From assembly GCA_021782995.1 (NCBI GenBank), contig JAJXUI010000010.1, positions 1 through 64,000 of the forward strand: 64,000 nucleotides of DNA. Reading direction: 5' to 3'. Source of the stretch: Pseudomonadota bacterium (GTDB taxonomy: Bacteria; Pseudomonadota; Gammaproteobacteria; Burkholderiales; Gallionellaceae). This document shows positions 16,079 to 26,517 of the stretch, piece after piece. Each line of letters begins with the position of its first letter. Position 1 is the stretch's first letter. The notes beneath the pieces are model-generated. The model was not told where the DNA came from, made no database searches, and was given only the letters and a program-made list of their open reading frames with translations. The translations under genes and the position numbers were made by a program.

Positions 16079-18481
16079 TTACTCGATTGCAGCAGGTTTA
16101 ATCTTTACCGGCAACATTTTTCCACCTCTAGCGCGTGCCCCGAAATACTCTTGCAGGCCATTTCCATGCAGGTGGACTTGCTGCTGTTTGGTGCCAGCCA
16201 GGCCCGTAATGGTAATGTCCGGCTGGTCGATGACTTTGGCGGATACCAGCGTATCGCCTTCTGCCAGACCCATCAGGATCACGCCCTTGCCACCACCGGA
16301 GAGCTGCTTCATCTCCGACAGCAGGAACAGCAGCAAGCGGCCATTGGCCGAGACGGAGGCCACCACGGAATGCGGGCCGGGCGTGAACGGTGCAGGTGGC
16401 AGGATGGCTTCCTTGTCTACCGTGATGAATTGCTTGCCTGCCTTGGTGCGCCCTATCATGTCACCGGCAAGGCAGGTGAAGCCATAGCCGGCTGTGGTGC
16501 TGATCAGCAAGTGCTGTTCCGGCTTGTGGTAGATCACATGCGCGATCTTGGCGCCCGGAGCGAGTTCGATCAAGGTGGTGAGCGGAATGCCATCGCCCTT
16601 GCCGGAAGGCAGTTGCGTGGTGGCCACGCTGCATACGCGGCCGTTGTCGCACAGGATGATGAGGTTGTCCGTGGTGCGGCACTCGACTATCGCATACAGG
16701 CCATCGCCTTCCTTGAAGGTGAGGTTGGAAAGGTCCAGCCCGTGGCCCTGGCGCGTACGCGCCCAGAATTTTTTCGACAGGATCACGGTGATCGGGTCGT
16801 CGATTACCGGTTTCTCGAATACGGCACGCTGCGCTTCGCGGATCAGGGTGCGGCGCTCGTCGCCAAAAGCTTTTGCATCGGCTTCGATTTCGCCGGCCAC
16901 CAGTTCGCGCAGCACATCTTCCCTGGCGAGAATGCGGCTGAGTTCCTTCTTCTCCTTTTCCAGTGCCTTGATTTCCTTCTCGATGCGGATGCCTTCCATT
17001 TTCGCCAGCTGGCGCAGGCGGATTTCCAGGATGTCTTCGGCCTGACGCTCGGACAGTTCAAAGCGTTCCATCAAGGCGGCCTTGGGTTCGTCCGATTCGC
17101 GGATCAGTGCGATCACCTCATCGATGTTGAGGTAGACGATCATGCGGCCGGCGAGGATATGCAGGCGGTCGTTCACCTGGTCCAGGCGGTGCGCGGTGCG
17201 GCGGCGCACAGTGGCAAGGCGGAAATCCACCCATTCGCGCAAAATCATCGGCAATGATTTCTGCTGCGGGCGGCCGTCGAGACCGATCATCGTCAGGTTG
17301 AGCGGGGTCGAGGTTTCCAGACTGGTGTGCGCCAGCAGCACGTTCATCATTTCGTCTTCGTTGATGCGCGAAGTCTTGGGCTGGAATACCAGGCGCACTG
17401 CATTATTCTTGTCTGACTCGTCGATTACGGAATCCAGCACCGACAGCACCAGTTGCTTGTTCTGCGTCTGTTCGGCGGAAAGACTTTTCTTGTTGGCCTT
17501 GACTTTGGGATTGGTCAGTTCGTCGATCTCCTCCAGTACTTTTCTGGTGGACACCCCGTGCGGCAATTCATACACCACTACCTGCCACTGGCCGCGCGCG
17601 AGTTCTTCGATTTCCCAGCGCGCGCGCATCTTGATCGAGCCGCGTCCGGTGTTATAACTTTCGCGCAATTCGGCAGGGGACGAGATGATCTGGCCGCCGG
17701 CGGGGAAATCCGGGCCCTTGATGCAGTCGAGCAGGGTCTTGTCCTTGATGTCAGGGTCCTGCACCAGCTTGATGCAGGCATTTGCCACTTCCTTCAGGTT
17801 GTGCGAGGGTATTTCGGTGGCCATACCCACGGCAATGCCGGATGCGCCATTCAGGAGCACCATTGGCAGTCTTGCCGGCAGCATCGCCGGTTCCTGGAAG
17901 GCGCCATCATAGTTCGGCACGAAATCGACTGTGCCCATGTCGATTTCCGATAACAACACTTCTGCCAGCTGGGTCAGGCGCGCTTCGGTGTATCGCATCG
18001 CGGCGGCATTGTCGCCATCGCGCGTACCGAAATTGCCCTGGCCGTCGATTAATGGATAGCGCAGCGAGAAATCCTGTGCCATGCGTACCATCGCTTCATA
18101 GGCGGAAGAGTCGCCATGCGGGTGGTATTTACCCAGCACATCACCGACCACGCGTGCGGATTTCACATGCTTGCTGTTGCTGGCCAGGCCCATCTGCCGC
18201 ATCGCATACAGGATACGGCGCTGCACCGGTTTCTGGCCGTCGCACACATCCGGCAGCGCACGGCCCTTGACCACGGAGACCGCATATTCGAGGTAGGCAC
18301 GTTCTGCATACAGGCCGATCGGCACTTCATCGCCATCAGGCAATGCGGGTAGTGGCGCAAACTGGCGATTGCCGCCCTTGCCGCCATCGGAATCCGCAAG
18401 CGGTTCCTGTTCCATCACCGCAGTGTTTTCATCTTCGTTGAACAAAACGGGCTGGCCGTCTTTCTTGAAATCCTTGCTCAT
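16079..18481 (-). CDS. parC: DNA topoisomerase IV subunit A
   Basis: An 800-residue ParC. It supplies the DNA-cutting subunit that, with ParE, separates linked daughter chromosomes and relaxes positive supercoils. The active-site tyrosine is Y164 in [10 protein letters not shown]. The quinolone-determining segment [10 protein letters not shown] (121-130) has the unmutated D124, S125 and E129. About 45 poorly conserved, acidic residues precede the core. C-terminal DNA-wrapping blades occupy about residues 560-800. It lies downstream of parE on the same strand, with a two-gene DUF4160/DUF2442 insert between them. Confidence 0.96.
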   Translation of the reverse strand: MSKDFKKDGQPVLFNEDENTAVMEQEPLADSDGGKGGNRQFAPLPALPDGDEVPIGLYAERAYLEYAVSVVKGRALPDVCDGQKPVQRRILYAMRQMGLASNSKHVKSARVVGDVLGKYHPHGDSSAYEAMVRMAQDFSLRYPLIDGQGNFGTRDGDNAAAMRYTEARLTQLAEVLLSEIDMGTVDFVPNYDGAFQEPAMLPARLPMVLLNGASGIAVGMATEIPSHNLKEVANACIKLVQDPDIKDKTLLDCIKGPDFPAGGQIISSPAELRESYNTGRGSIKMRARWEIEELARGQWQVVVYELPHGVSTRKVLEEIDELTNPKVKANKKSLSAEQTQNKQLVLSVLDSVIDESDKNNAVRLVFQPKTSRINEDEMMNVLLAHTSLETSTPLNLTMIGLDGRPQQKSLPMILREWVDFRLATVRRRTAHRLDQVNDRLHILAGRMIVYLNIDEVIALIRESDEPKAALMERFELSERQAEDILEIRLRQLAKMEGIRIEKEIKALEKEKKELSRILAREDVLRELVAGEIEADAKAFGDERRTLIREAQRAVFEKPVIDDPITVILSKKFWARTRQGHGLDLSNLTFKEGDGLYAIVECRTTDNLIILCDNGRVCSVATTQLPSGKGDGIPLTTLIELAPGAKIAHVIYHKPEQHLLISTTAGYGFTCLAGDMIGRTKAGKQFITVDKEAILPPAPFTPGPHSVVASVSANGRLLLFLLSEMKQLSGGGKGVILMGLAEGDTLVSAKVIDQPDITITGLAGTKQQQVHLHGNGLQEYFGARARGGKMLPVKIKPAAIE

Positions 18482-18533
18482 TATTTTTTCTGAAATTCTA
18501 AGTTCTAATTGTTAGTGGATTATTGATTGGCTA

Positions 18534-19020
<487 letters not shown>

Positions 19021-19059
19021 GGGGCGTGATCTGATTGTAGGTTGGTGTTTTACAGGGTG

Positions 19060-21024
19060 TCAAACGTCTCCCGTAACTTCATTGCCGTGATACTCCAGCC
19101 AGGCGCGGCGGGTGGAGGCTTCCTGCTTGCCCATCAGCATGCGGAACATGTCCATGTTCTTCGCCATCGGCAGGTCGTTCACGCTGACACGCAATGCGCG
19201 GCGGGTATCGGGGTTGAGGGTGGTATCCCAAAGTTGTTCGGCATTCATTTCGCCCAAGCCTTTGAAGCGGGAGATGGACCATGCACCTTCACGCACTTTT
19301 TCCTGGCGCAGCCGGTCTTCAATGGCTTGCAGTTCGCCTTCGTTCAGCGCATACAGTTTGCGGATGGGTTTCTTGCCCTGAGCAGGTACATCGATACGGA
19401 ACAGCGGCGGTTGTGCAAGATAGATTTTGCCGGCTTCGACCACGCGGTAGAAATGGCGGAAGAACAATGTCAGCAGCAGCGTGGAAATGTGCGCGCCGTC
19501 CACATCCGCATCGGCCATGATGTAGATGCCGTTGTAGCGCAGGTTGGAGAGGTCGACCTGTTCACTCGGGTCGTGAGGGTCCACGCCGATGGCCACGGAA
19601 ATGTCGTGAATTTCGTTGTTCGCAAACAGGCGATCCCTTTCCACTTCAAACGTGTTGAGTACCTTGCCGCGCAATGGCAGCACTGCCTGGAATTCCTTGT
19701 TGCGACCCTGCTTGGCGGAGCCGCCGGCAGAGTCACCCTCAACCAGGAAGAGTTCGGTGCGGCTGGTATCGTTCGAGCTGCAGTCGGTGAGCTTGCCCGG
19801 CAGCACGGCAACGGAAGATCCCTTTTTCTTTTCCACTTTCTGTGCGGAACGCAAGCGGCTTTGCGCCTGCTGGATGGCAAGCTCGGTGATGCGCTTGCCG
19901 TAATCCACATGTTCGTTCAGCCACAGCTCCAGCGGGTCTTTCACCATCATCGACACCAGGCGCAATGCATCGCGCGACACCAGCTTGTCCTTGGTCTGGC
20001 CCTGGAATTGCGGGTCGAGCACTTTGGACGAGAGCACATAACTTGTACGTGAAAACACATCTTCCGGCACCAGTTTCACCCCCTTGGGCAGCAGGCTGTG
20101 CAGCTCGGCAAAATTTTTCACTGCGTTGAAGATACCATCGCGCAGGCCGGAATCATGCGTGCCGCCATGCTGCGTGGGAATCAGGTTTACATAGGATTCG
20201 CGCATGATCTGGCCTTCAGCAGTCCACACCATTGCCCATGCCGCACCTTCGCCTTCGGAGAAGCCGCTGTCGGTGGCGCCAGTAATAAACTGTTCTTCAG
20301 CAAAGATCGGTACCGCGAGTTCTTCGTTTTCCAGCGTTTCGGCGAGATAGCCTTTCAGGCCTTCCGGATAAGTCCAGGACTTGGTTTCGCCGGATTTTTC
20401 ATAATGCAGCGTAACGCTGACGCCGGGCAGCAACACGGCCTTCGAGCGCAGTGACTTTTCCAGTTGCGGCAGGATCACGCTGGGGACATCGAAATATTTG
20501 GCAGTCGGCCAGGAGCGCACCATGGTGCCGGTCTGCTTCTTCGGGCATTCGCCGACTTTCGCCAGCGGCTTTTCAGCAACACCTTTTACAAAACGCACGA
20601 AATGCATGAAGCCATCGCGATATACCGTGACTTCCACTTTATCGGACAGCGCATTGGTTACCGCGACACCGACGCCATGCAAGCCGCCGGCAAATTTGTA
20701 GGCTCCGCCGGAGTCCTTGTCGAACTTGCCGCCAGAGTGCAGTACGGTGAAGGCCACTTCCACCACCGAGACTTTTTCTTCCGGGTGGATGCCGGTGGGA
20801 ATGCCGCGGCCATCATCCAGCACCGAAATGGAGCCATCGGTATGGGCAGTGACATATATATTGCGCGCGTAACCACCGAGAGCTTCATCGCAAGCGTTAT
20901 CAACCACTTCGGCAATCAGGTGGTTGGGGGATTCGAGGTTGGTGTACATCCCCGGGCGTTGGCGCACTGGTTCAAGGCCGCGCAGAACCTTGAAACTGGA
21001 TTCGTCGTAGGTATTTTTTGCCAT
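19060..21024 (-). CDS. parE: DNA topoisomerase IV subunit B
   Basis: A 654-residue ParE, the ATPase subunit of topoisomerase IV. The GHKL ATP-binding region is visible (EVVDNACDEALGGYA, then VLDDGRGIPTG and GGLHGVGVAVTNALS). The TOPRIM metal-binding part has LVEGDSAGGSAKQGR and MADADVDGAHI. Length and the GDSAGGSAKQGR form fit ParE rather than the longer GyrB. It is the first gene of the leftward parE-(DUF4160-DUF2442)-parC group; the AT-rich region beyond 21024 should hold the promoter. Confidence 0.96.
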   Translation of the reverse strand: MAKNTYDESSFKVLRGLEPVRQRPGMYTNLESPNHLIAEVVDNACDEALGGYARNIYVTAHTDGSISVLDDGRGIPTGIHPEEKVSVVEVAFTVLHSGGKFDKDSGGAYKFAGGLHGVGVAVTNALSDKVEVTVYRDGFMHFVRFVKGVAEKPLAKVGECPKKQTGTMVRSWPTAKYFDVPSVILPQLEKSLRSKAVLLPGVSVTLHYEKSGETKSWTYPEGLKGYLAETLENEELAVPIFAEEQFITGATDSGFSEGEGAAWAMVWTAEGQIMRESYVNLIPTQHGGTHDSGLRDGIFNAVKNFAELHSLLPKGVKLVPEDVFSRTSYVLSSKVLDPQFQGQTKDKLVSRDALRLVSMMVKDPLELWLNEHVDYGKRITELAIQQAQSRLRSAQKVEKKKGSSVAVLPGKLTDCSSNDTSRTELFLVEGDSAGGSAKQGRNKEFQAVLPLRGKVLNTFEVERDRLFANNEIHDISVAIGVDPHDPSEQVDLSNLRYNGIYIMADADVDGAHISTLLLTLFFRHFYRVVEAGKIYLAQPPLFRIDVPAQGKKPIRKLYALNEGELQAIEDRLRQEKVREGAWSISRFKGLGEMNAEQLWDTTLNPDTRRALRVSVNDLPMAKNMDMFRMLMGKQEASTRRAWLEYHGNEVTGDV

Positions 21025-21283
21025 TAATTTAAATAATATAAATAAAACAATATCTTAGTATGATTTTTGGCGGTAACGGCTCGCCTTGGTCCGCCCCATT
21101 ATGCCGCACATTTCCGACAGGGGCATCCATGAGCGTGCCTGCTTTTTATCACAAGTAATTTGCCTGACAAAAAATACTATAGATAACATATTGAATATAT
21201 TAATACTATTTCAATAAAAGCAGGCGGGAGAGGTTGGCGGGTTTGGGACGGCCTGGAGATTCAGGCGGCGATTGCTTCAATAC
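21025..21283. other. Non-coding region upstream of parE
   Basis: No supported gene. The 40 bases next to parE and the stretch at about 21170-21220 are AT-rich and are the likely location of the leftward parE promoter, but no pair of promoter boxes was distinguished. A palindromic terminator for the next gene to the right begins at 21284. Confidence 0.5.
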
Positions 21284-21317
21284 AAAAAAACAGGCAAATC
21301 CGTATGCAGATGTGCCT
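21284..21317 (-). terminator. Rho-independent terminator of the 21353-21922 barrel gene
   Basis: On the minus strand AGGCACATC and GATTTGCCT form a nine-base stem with one mismatch around an eight-base loop (21292-21317), followed by G and a run of seven T (21284-21290). It starts 36 bases after the stop codon of the outer-membrane protein gene. Confidence 0.8.
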
Positions 21318-21352
21318 GAATGGAGAGTGAAATTTTTTGTTGCGTGTGTGTA

Positions 21353-21922
21353 TCAGAACTTGAACAAAACAGCCACGCTGGTGACATCCGCGTTATAAGT
21401 GACAGGATTCGTGTTGGTGGTCTGGAACTTGTAGTTGTCATAGGCAATGCGCATGTCGGTTTTTGCGCTGAGCGGGAAACGGACGCCCAGCCCGATGGTG
21501 GGTGCAGCATAGGATATCGTTGCGCCTGTTGAGCTGCCCGATTCTGAGTAAACGCCGGTATTGGCAAAGCCAAACTTGGCATACATCGATACTGCCTGGG
21601 TGACGGGAATCGTACCCACCAGATTCAGGCTGTAGGCAGCGCCTTTCAGGTTGATGCCGCTACCCAGATCTGTCGTGCCGAGGTTGGTGTAAGCAATTTC
21701 AGCAGCGAGGAACTGGTTGATGGATGTCCCTGCAACCAGGTTCCACGGAATGGATGTGTTGCTGTTGCCAGGGATGTCATTTTTCATGTAACCCACGCCC
21801 AGACCGGCGTAAAACCTGGAGGCGCTGGAACCATAAGTATCATAGGTGCGGGCACGTGCTGCAAAGGAAGGGGCGGCGGCAGTTGCCAGCATCAGAACGA
21901 TCAGTAATTTTGCGAATTTCAT
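21353..21922 (-). CDS. Outer-membrane beta-barrel protein
   Basis: A 189-residue exported protein. The signal peptide MKFAKLLIVLMLATAAAPSFA is cleaved after SFA. The remainder has alternating polar/hydrophobic strands (FYAGLGVGYM, FLAAEIAYTNLG, APTIGLGVRFPL, DMRIAYDNYKF) and ends in phenylalanine (VLFKF), the signal for BAM-dependent outer-membrane insertion. Size and pattern fit an eight-stranded OmpA/OmpW-like barrel without a peptidoglycan domain. It is a paralogue of the next gene at 22095-22688 (shared EIAYTNL/EVGYTSF and RIAYDNYK/RLAYDVYK segments). Ligand or role is not known. Confidence 0.85.
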   Translation of the reverse strand: MKFAKLLIVLMLATAAAPSFAARARTYDTYGSSASRFYAGLGVGYMKNDIPGNSNTSIPWNLVAGTSINQFLAAEIAYTNLGTTDLGSGINLKGAAYSLNLVGTIPVTQAVSMYAKFGFANTGVYSESGSSTGATISYAAPTIGLGVRFPLSAKTDMRIAYDNYKFQTTNTNPVTYNADVTSVAVLFKF

Positions 21923-22094
21923 TTTTTGCTCCCGTTTATTGAGAAGAGTATGTCTGCTTTATGGAAGATTATCGGCAGAACACAGTAAATATTTAACATC
22001 ATTAGCCGCCATTCATGCCGGAAGGTGGCTATTCATGCAGGAAGTTATCGGTGCAGCGAGCTTGTGCAGGCGGCACCGGCAGCAGTCACCTGGA

Positions 22095-22688
22095 TTAGAA
22101 GCGGAACATGACACCGAGGCTGGACACATTGTGGGTATAGCTGTTTGTGCCATCCGTTGTGAGCTTGTACACATCATAAGCCAGTCGCAGGTTGGCGTGG
22201 CGCCCCATGTTGAACTGCAGACCACCGCCATAAGTTGCACCGCCCAGTGCCTGTGCGGTTCCATCCACGCCACCAGTCGTGACGGTGGTGGAGGTGGATG
22301 CATATCCACCCTTCACAAACAGGGAGGCAACGTCGGCCATCGGCAGCATGCCAACTACGCTGATGCTGGGGGCGGTGGTTTTCAGTAGCGTGTCTGCGCC
22401 AAGTTCCAGGTTGTTGAAGCTGGTGTAACCGACTTCAGCAGCGATGTACTTGTTGAAGGCATAACCGATAAATACGGAATTTGCATTGGTTGCGGGCGTG
22501 CTGACAGCTGCAGCATCCTGAGTCGGCACATCGGTGCCGACCATACCGCCAGCAACGCCGATATAGAAGTTGGGTTGCATGCTGGATTCACTGTATGTGC
22601 GCGTTACCATACGGTGCCGGGCGGCAAGGGCAGGTGTTGCAACCATTACCATGATGAGCGATACAAAGATCAGTTTGAGGGCTTTCAT
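22095..22688 (-). CDS. Outer-membrane beta-barrel protein, paralogue
   Basis: A 197-residue exported protein with signal peptide MKALKLIFVSLIMVMVATPALA and barrel strands such as FYIGVAGGMVGTD, YIAAEVGYTSF and NLRLAYDVYKLTT, ending VMFRF. It parallels the 21353-21922 protein along its whole length, so the two probably arose by tandem duplication. The gap of 172 bases suggests separate transcripts or at least room for a promoter. Alanine- and threonine-rich loops differ strongly between the copies. Function is not known. Confidence 0.84.
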   Translation of the reverse strand: MKALKLIFVSLIMVMVATPALAARHRMVTRTYSESSMQPNFYIGVAGGMVGTDVPTQDAAAVSTPATNANSVFIGYAFNKYIAAEVGYTSFNNLELGADTLLKTTAPSISVVGMLPMADVASLFVKGGYASTSTTVTTGGVDGTAQALGGATYGGGLQFNMGRHANLRLAYDVYKLTTDGTNSYTHNVSSLGVMFRF

Positions 22689-22903
22689 TTCATTCTCCTG
22701 AGTCAGTCATTAAATGGACATCTCATGAAGCTAAATTCGAGTTCCTCATGGATGCATGGAATGGTTAGCGACAGTTTTTTTGCAAACTTTAACTGAAATT
22801 GAAAGGGGCTTTTAAATTTTTAGGGGATTTAGCATGGTGTTTGCTTTGATTGTGACTAATATAATGATTATTAGAGTAAATTATTGATGAATGTGCCAGT
22901 GGT

Positions 22904-25066
22904 TTACTCGGGTAATAGGATGATGCAGGACAGTGGTGGCAGCATGAAGTCGGCAGAATAGGGCTGATTCATCCAGGGGTGTGCCTGAGCCCGTACGTTT
23001 CCACTGTTACCCAGATTGCCTCCGCCATAGCTCGAGGCGTCGCTGTTGAAGATTTCCCGATAATTGCAATCATATGGCAAGCCGATACGATATGGGTGGC
23101 GTGGCACAGGGGTAAGGTTAAGCAGGACCACGGCAACTTGCCCATCCTTGCCCCAGCGCAGGAATGAAAGCACGGTATTTTCAGTATCCTGACAGTCCAG
23201 CCACTGGAAGCCTGCCTGCTCGAAATCATACTGGTAAAGGGCTGGTGTGTTGCGATAGATCCGATTGAGGTCGCGCACCATGTTCTGTATGCCTTGATGC
23301 TGCGAAATGCCCAGTTGCCACCAGTCAAGTTCCCAGCTGGCACGCCACTCACGGCCCTGTGCAATTTCATTTCCCATGAAACTCAGTTTTTTGCCGGGGC
23401 TGCTCATCTGATAGGAAAGCAACAGTCGCAGATTGGCAAATTTCTGCCAGGCATCACCGGGCATCTTGTCGAGTAGCGAACCTTTGCCATGCACGACTTC
23501 GTCATGGGATAAAGGCAGCATGAAATTTTCCGAATACGCATACAGCTGGCTAAAGGTCAGCCTGTTGAGTTCATAGCGGCGATGTACCGGATCCTTGTGG
23601 AAAAAACTCAGGGTGTCGTTCATCCAGCCCATGTTCCATTTGATGGAAAATCCGAGTCCGCCCAGATAAACAGGTCGGGAGACGCCTGCCCATGCGGTGG
23701 ATTCCTCGGCCAGCGTCAAGGCACCAGGAAATGCCTCATGCACCATGATGTTCAACTCATGCAGAAAATCGACGGCTTCAAGGTTTTCGCGGCCACCAAA
23801 CTTGTTGGGTATCCATTCACCGGGTTTGCGTGAGTAGTCCAGATATAGCATGGATGCTACAGCATCGACACGCAGGCCATCAAAGTGGAATTGGGACAGC
23901 CAGTAATGCGCGCTGGAAAGCAGGAAGCTTTTTACTTCGTTGCGGCCATAATTGAATATATGGGTACCCCAGTCCTGATGTTTCCCCAGCCTGGGATCTT
24001 CGTGCTCGTATAGTGCCGTGCCGTCGAAGTGGGCAAGGGCAAAACCATCTTCCGGGAAATGCGCGGGGACCCAGTCGATGAATACGCCTATGCCAGCCTG
24101 GTGGCAACGGTCAATCAGATAACACAGGTCATCCGGTGTGCCGTAACGGCTGGATGCAGCGAAATAGCCGGTCGTCTGGTAACCCCAGGATTCATCCAGT
24201 GGATGTTCGGAAACCGGCAGAAGTTCGATATGCGTATAGTGCATTTCTGCGACATACGGCACCAGGCTGTCAGCCAGCTCACGGTAACTGTAGAAGCGGC
24301 CGTCCGGATGCCTTTTCCAGGAACCCAGGTGGACTTCATAGATATTGAGCGGCTTGTGCATCCATTCCCAGTCATGGCGCTGTGTCATCCATTGCTGGTC
24401 ATGCCACGGGTGGGTAATGTTGATTCCGGCAAGGGCTGCCGTACGAGGCCTCTCCTCGAATGCATTGGCATAAGGGTCGGTTTTGACCAGCAGGGAACCA
24501 TTGTTGTTGAGGATTTCAAATTTGTAGAGTGCGCCCTGTTGCAGGTCAGGAATGAAAATTTCCCAGACACCACTGCTGCCGTGTGCACCCATCAGGTGCA
24601 TGCGTCCATCCCAGTGATTGAAATCACCCACCACGCTGACCCTCCTGGCATTGGGTGCCCAAACCGCAAAACGTATTCCCTTGACGCCTTGCATTTCGGC
24701 TGTATGGGAGCCTAGCATGTGGTATGCCTGATGCATCGTACCTTCGTTGAACAAGTGCAGGTCATGTCCGGAAATCTGCTTCTGGAAGGCATAACAATCA
24801 TGCAATATACGTTCAGTACCATTTTCGGTAACCAGCAGGCGATAGGGATGTTGCGGGGCCTTTTTGCCGCGCCATACATACAGGCCGTTTATGTGGGATT
24901 GCTTTAGCTGGCTCTTTTCTTGCTTGTTCTCTAACCAGACCTCGCTTGCATGTGGAAGGAAGACGCGTATAACATGAACATCGCCATCCAGATGCGGTCC
25001 CAGGAATGCGAAGGGATCTTCAAGGTGGCCTTTGATCAAGGCTTCGGTGCGGGGGTCGGAATGCAT
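22904..25066 (-). CDS. glgB: 1,4-alpha-glucan branching enzyme
   Basis: A 720-residue GH13 branching enzyme that makes the alpha-1,6 branch points of glycogen. Residues about 10-110 are the extra N-terminal domain, 125-220 the CBM48 domain ([19 protein letters not shown]), and the rest is the catalytic barrel. Catalytic residues are D401 ([12 protein letters not shown]), E454 (TLAEEST) and D522 ([10 protein letters not shown]). It is divergent from glgC with 100 bases between them; that gap must hold both promoters. No glgA is in the window. Confidence 0.96.
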   Translation of the reverse strand: MHSDPRTEALIKGHLEDPFAFLGPHLDGDVHVIRVFLPHASEVWLENKQEKSQLKQSHINGLYVWRGKKAPQHPYRLLVTENGTERILHDCYAFQKQISGHDLHLFNEGTMHQAYHMLGSHTAEMQGVKGIRFAVWAPNARRVSVVGDFNHWDGRMHLMGAHGSSGVWEIFIPDLQQGALYKFEILNNNGSLLVKTDPYANAFEERPRTAALAGINITHPWHDQQWMTQRHDWEWMHKPLNIYEVHLGSWKRHPDGRFYSYRELADSLVPYVAEMHYTHIELLPVSEHPLDESWGYQTTGYFAASSRYGTPDDLCYLIDRCHQAGIGVFIDWVPAHFPEDGFALAHFDGTALYEHEDPRLGKHQDWGTHIFNYGRNEVKSFLLSSAHYWLSQFHFDGLRVDAVASMLYLDYSRKPGEWIPNKFGGRENLEAVDFLHELNIMVHEAFPGALTLAEESTAWAGVSRPVYLGGLGFSIKWNMGWMNDTLSFFHKDPVHRRYELNRLTFSQLYAYSENFMLPLSHDEVVHGKGSLLDKMPGDAWQKFANLRLLLSYQMSSPGKKLSFMGNEIAQGREWRASWELDWWQLGISQHQGIQNMVRDLNRIYRNTPALYQYDFEQAGFQWLDCQDTENTVLSFLRWGKDGQVAVVLLNLTPVPRHPYRIGLPYDCNYREIFNSDASSYGGGNLGNSGNVRAQAHPWMNQPYSADFMLPPLSCIILLPE

Positions 25067-25166
25067 GATTGAATATTTCTCCAGGACGACTATTTGTTGT
25101 GTATTACCTTAGCGATTACCTTAACAACTTGCAATAACATTAAAACTAATAATTCAGGGGTGGCAG

Positions 25167-26447
25167 ATGCGTTTACGTGAAAGATTCAGGTTTGTCAGTC
25201 AAATGACAAAAAGTACTTATGCGATGGTGCTGGCTGGAGGACGGGGAAGCAGGCTGCACCAGCTGACGGACTGGCGCGCCAAACCGGCAGTGCCGATTGC
25301 GGGCAAGTTCCGCATCATTGATTTTGTGCTCTCTAACTGTGTCAATTCAGGCATACGCCGTGTTGGCATCGCGACCCAATACAAGGCGCATAGCCTGATC
25401 CAGCACATCCAGCGCGGCTGGCAATTCCTCAATGGTCAATTTGGCGAATTCATCGATGTGCTGCCAGCACAGCAAAGGGTGGAGGCAAAATGGTATCAGG
25501 GTACGGCAGATGCCGTATTCCAGAACCTGGACATATTGCGCGAGAATAATCCTGACTATGTACTGATTCTGGCCGGCGATCATGTTTACAAGATGGATTA
25601 TGGCGAGCTGGTTGCATTTCACGTAGAACATAAAGCCGACATGACTGTTGCCTGCATCGAAGTACCTGTGGCGGATGCCAGGTCGTTTGGTGTGATGGAA
25701 GTGGATGCCGAGTCGCGTGTGGTGAAATTCATTGAAAAGCCAGCTGACCCGACACCAATACCGGACAAGCCGGGTTATGCACTGGCCAGCATGGGGGTAT
25801 ATGTTTTCAACGCCAACTTCCTGTATGAGCAGCTGTTGCGTGATGCGGATGACTCCCACTCCAGCCATGATTTCGGCAAGGACATCATTCCGCACCTGAT
25901 TGCAACCAAATACAGGGTCTTTGCACAGAACTTCAATAGTAGTTGCATACGGACCGAAGGTGGCAAGCCATATTGGCGTGACGTGGGGACGGTAGACGCA
26001 TACTGGGAGGCCAATATGGACCTGACCAAGGTAGTGCCGGACTTGAATATGTACGATCTGGACTGGCCGATCTGGACCTATCAGGAGCAGCTGCCACCGG
26101 CGAAATTCGTCTTCAATGATGATGACCGGCGTGGAATGGCAGTGGATTCGCTGGTATCCGGTGGTTGCATTATCAGTGGCGCCTCCATTCATAACTCACT
26201 GCTGTTTTCCAATGTTGTGGTGAGGAGCCGTTCGGCTGTGGAGGACTCTGTGATATTGCCGAGTGTCGAGGTTGGCAAGGATGTCACCATCCGCAGGGCT
26301 GTGATAGACAAGCGCTGTGAAATTCCCGATGGCATGCAGATCGGTGTCAACCTGGCAGAAGACAACAAGCGCTTTTATGTCAGTGAAAACGGCATAGTAC
26401 TGGTAACGCCTGATATGCTGGGGCAGAAAGTGCACCGGGTGCGCTGA
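25167..26447 (+). CDS. glgC: Glucose-1-phosphate adenylyltransferase (ADP-glucose pyrophosphorylase)
   Basis: A 426-residue enzyme making ADP-glucose from glucose-1-phosphate and ATP, the committed step of glycogen synthesis. The nucleotide-binding motif [20 protein letters not shown] is near the N-terminus, with [30 protein letters not shown] and a C-terminal left-handed beta-helix ([20 protein letters not shown]). An AGGGG site precedes the ATG at 25167. First gene of a rightward run with the GH57 and malQ genes. Confidence 0.95.
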   Translation: MRLRERFRFVSQMTKSTYAMVLAGGRGSRLHQLTDWRAKPAVPIAGKFRIIDFVLSNCVNSGIRRVGIATQYKAHSLIQHIQRGWQFLNGQFGEFIDVLPAQQRVEAKWYQGTADAVFQNLDILRENNPDYVLILAGDHVYKMDYGELVAFHVEHKADMTVACIEVPVADARSFGVMEVDAESRVVKFIEKPADPTPIPDKPGYALASMGVYVFNANFLYEQLLRDADDSHSSHDFGKDIIPHLIATKYRVFAQNFNSSCIRTEGGKPYWRDVGTVDAYWEANMDLTKVVPDLNMYDLDWPIWTYQEQLPPAKFVFNDDDRRGMAVDSLVSGGCIISGASIHNSLLFSNVVVRSRSAVEDSVILPSVEVGKDVTIRRAVIDKRCEIPDGMQIGVNLAEDNKRFYVSENGIVLVTPDMLGQKVHRVR

Positions 26448-26517
26448 AGGGTATGCTGGCAGCGCTAGGCTGCCAGTTCAGGACTTGATTAATTCTGTAT
26501 CTGGATTGCGATAAATT

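Noticed and set aside
16064-17257. Open frame of 397 codons on the plus strand
   Set aside because: It is antisense to parC and has no family resemblance.
19042-20052. Open frame of 336 codons on the plus strand
   Set aside because: It is antisense to parE, which is unmistakable.
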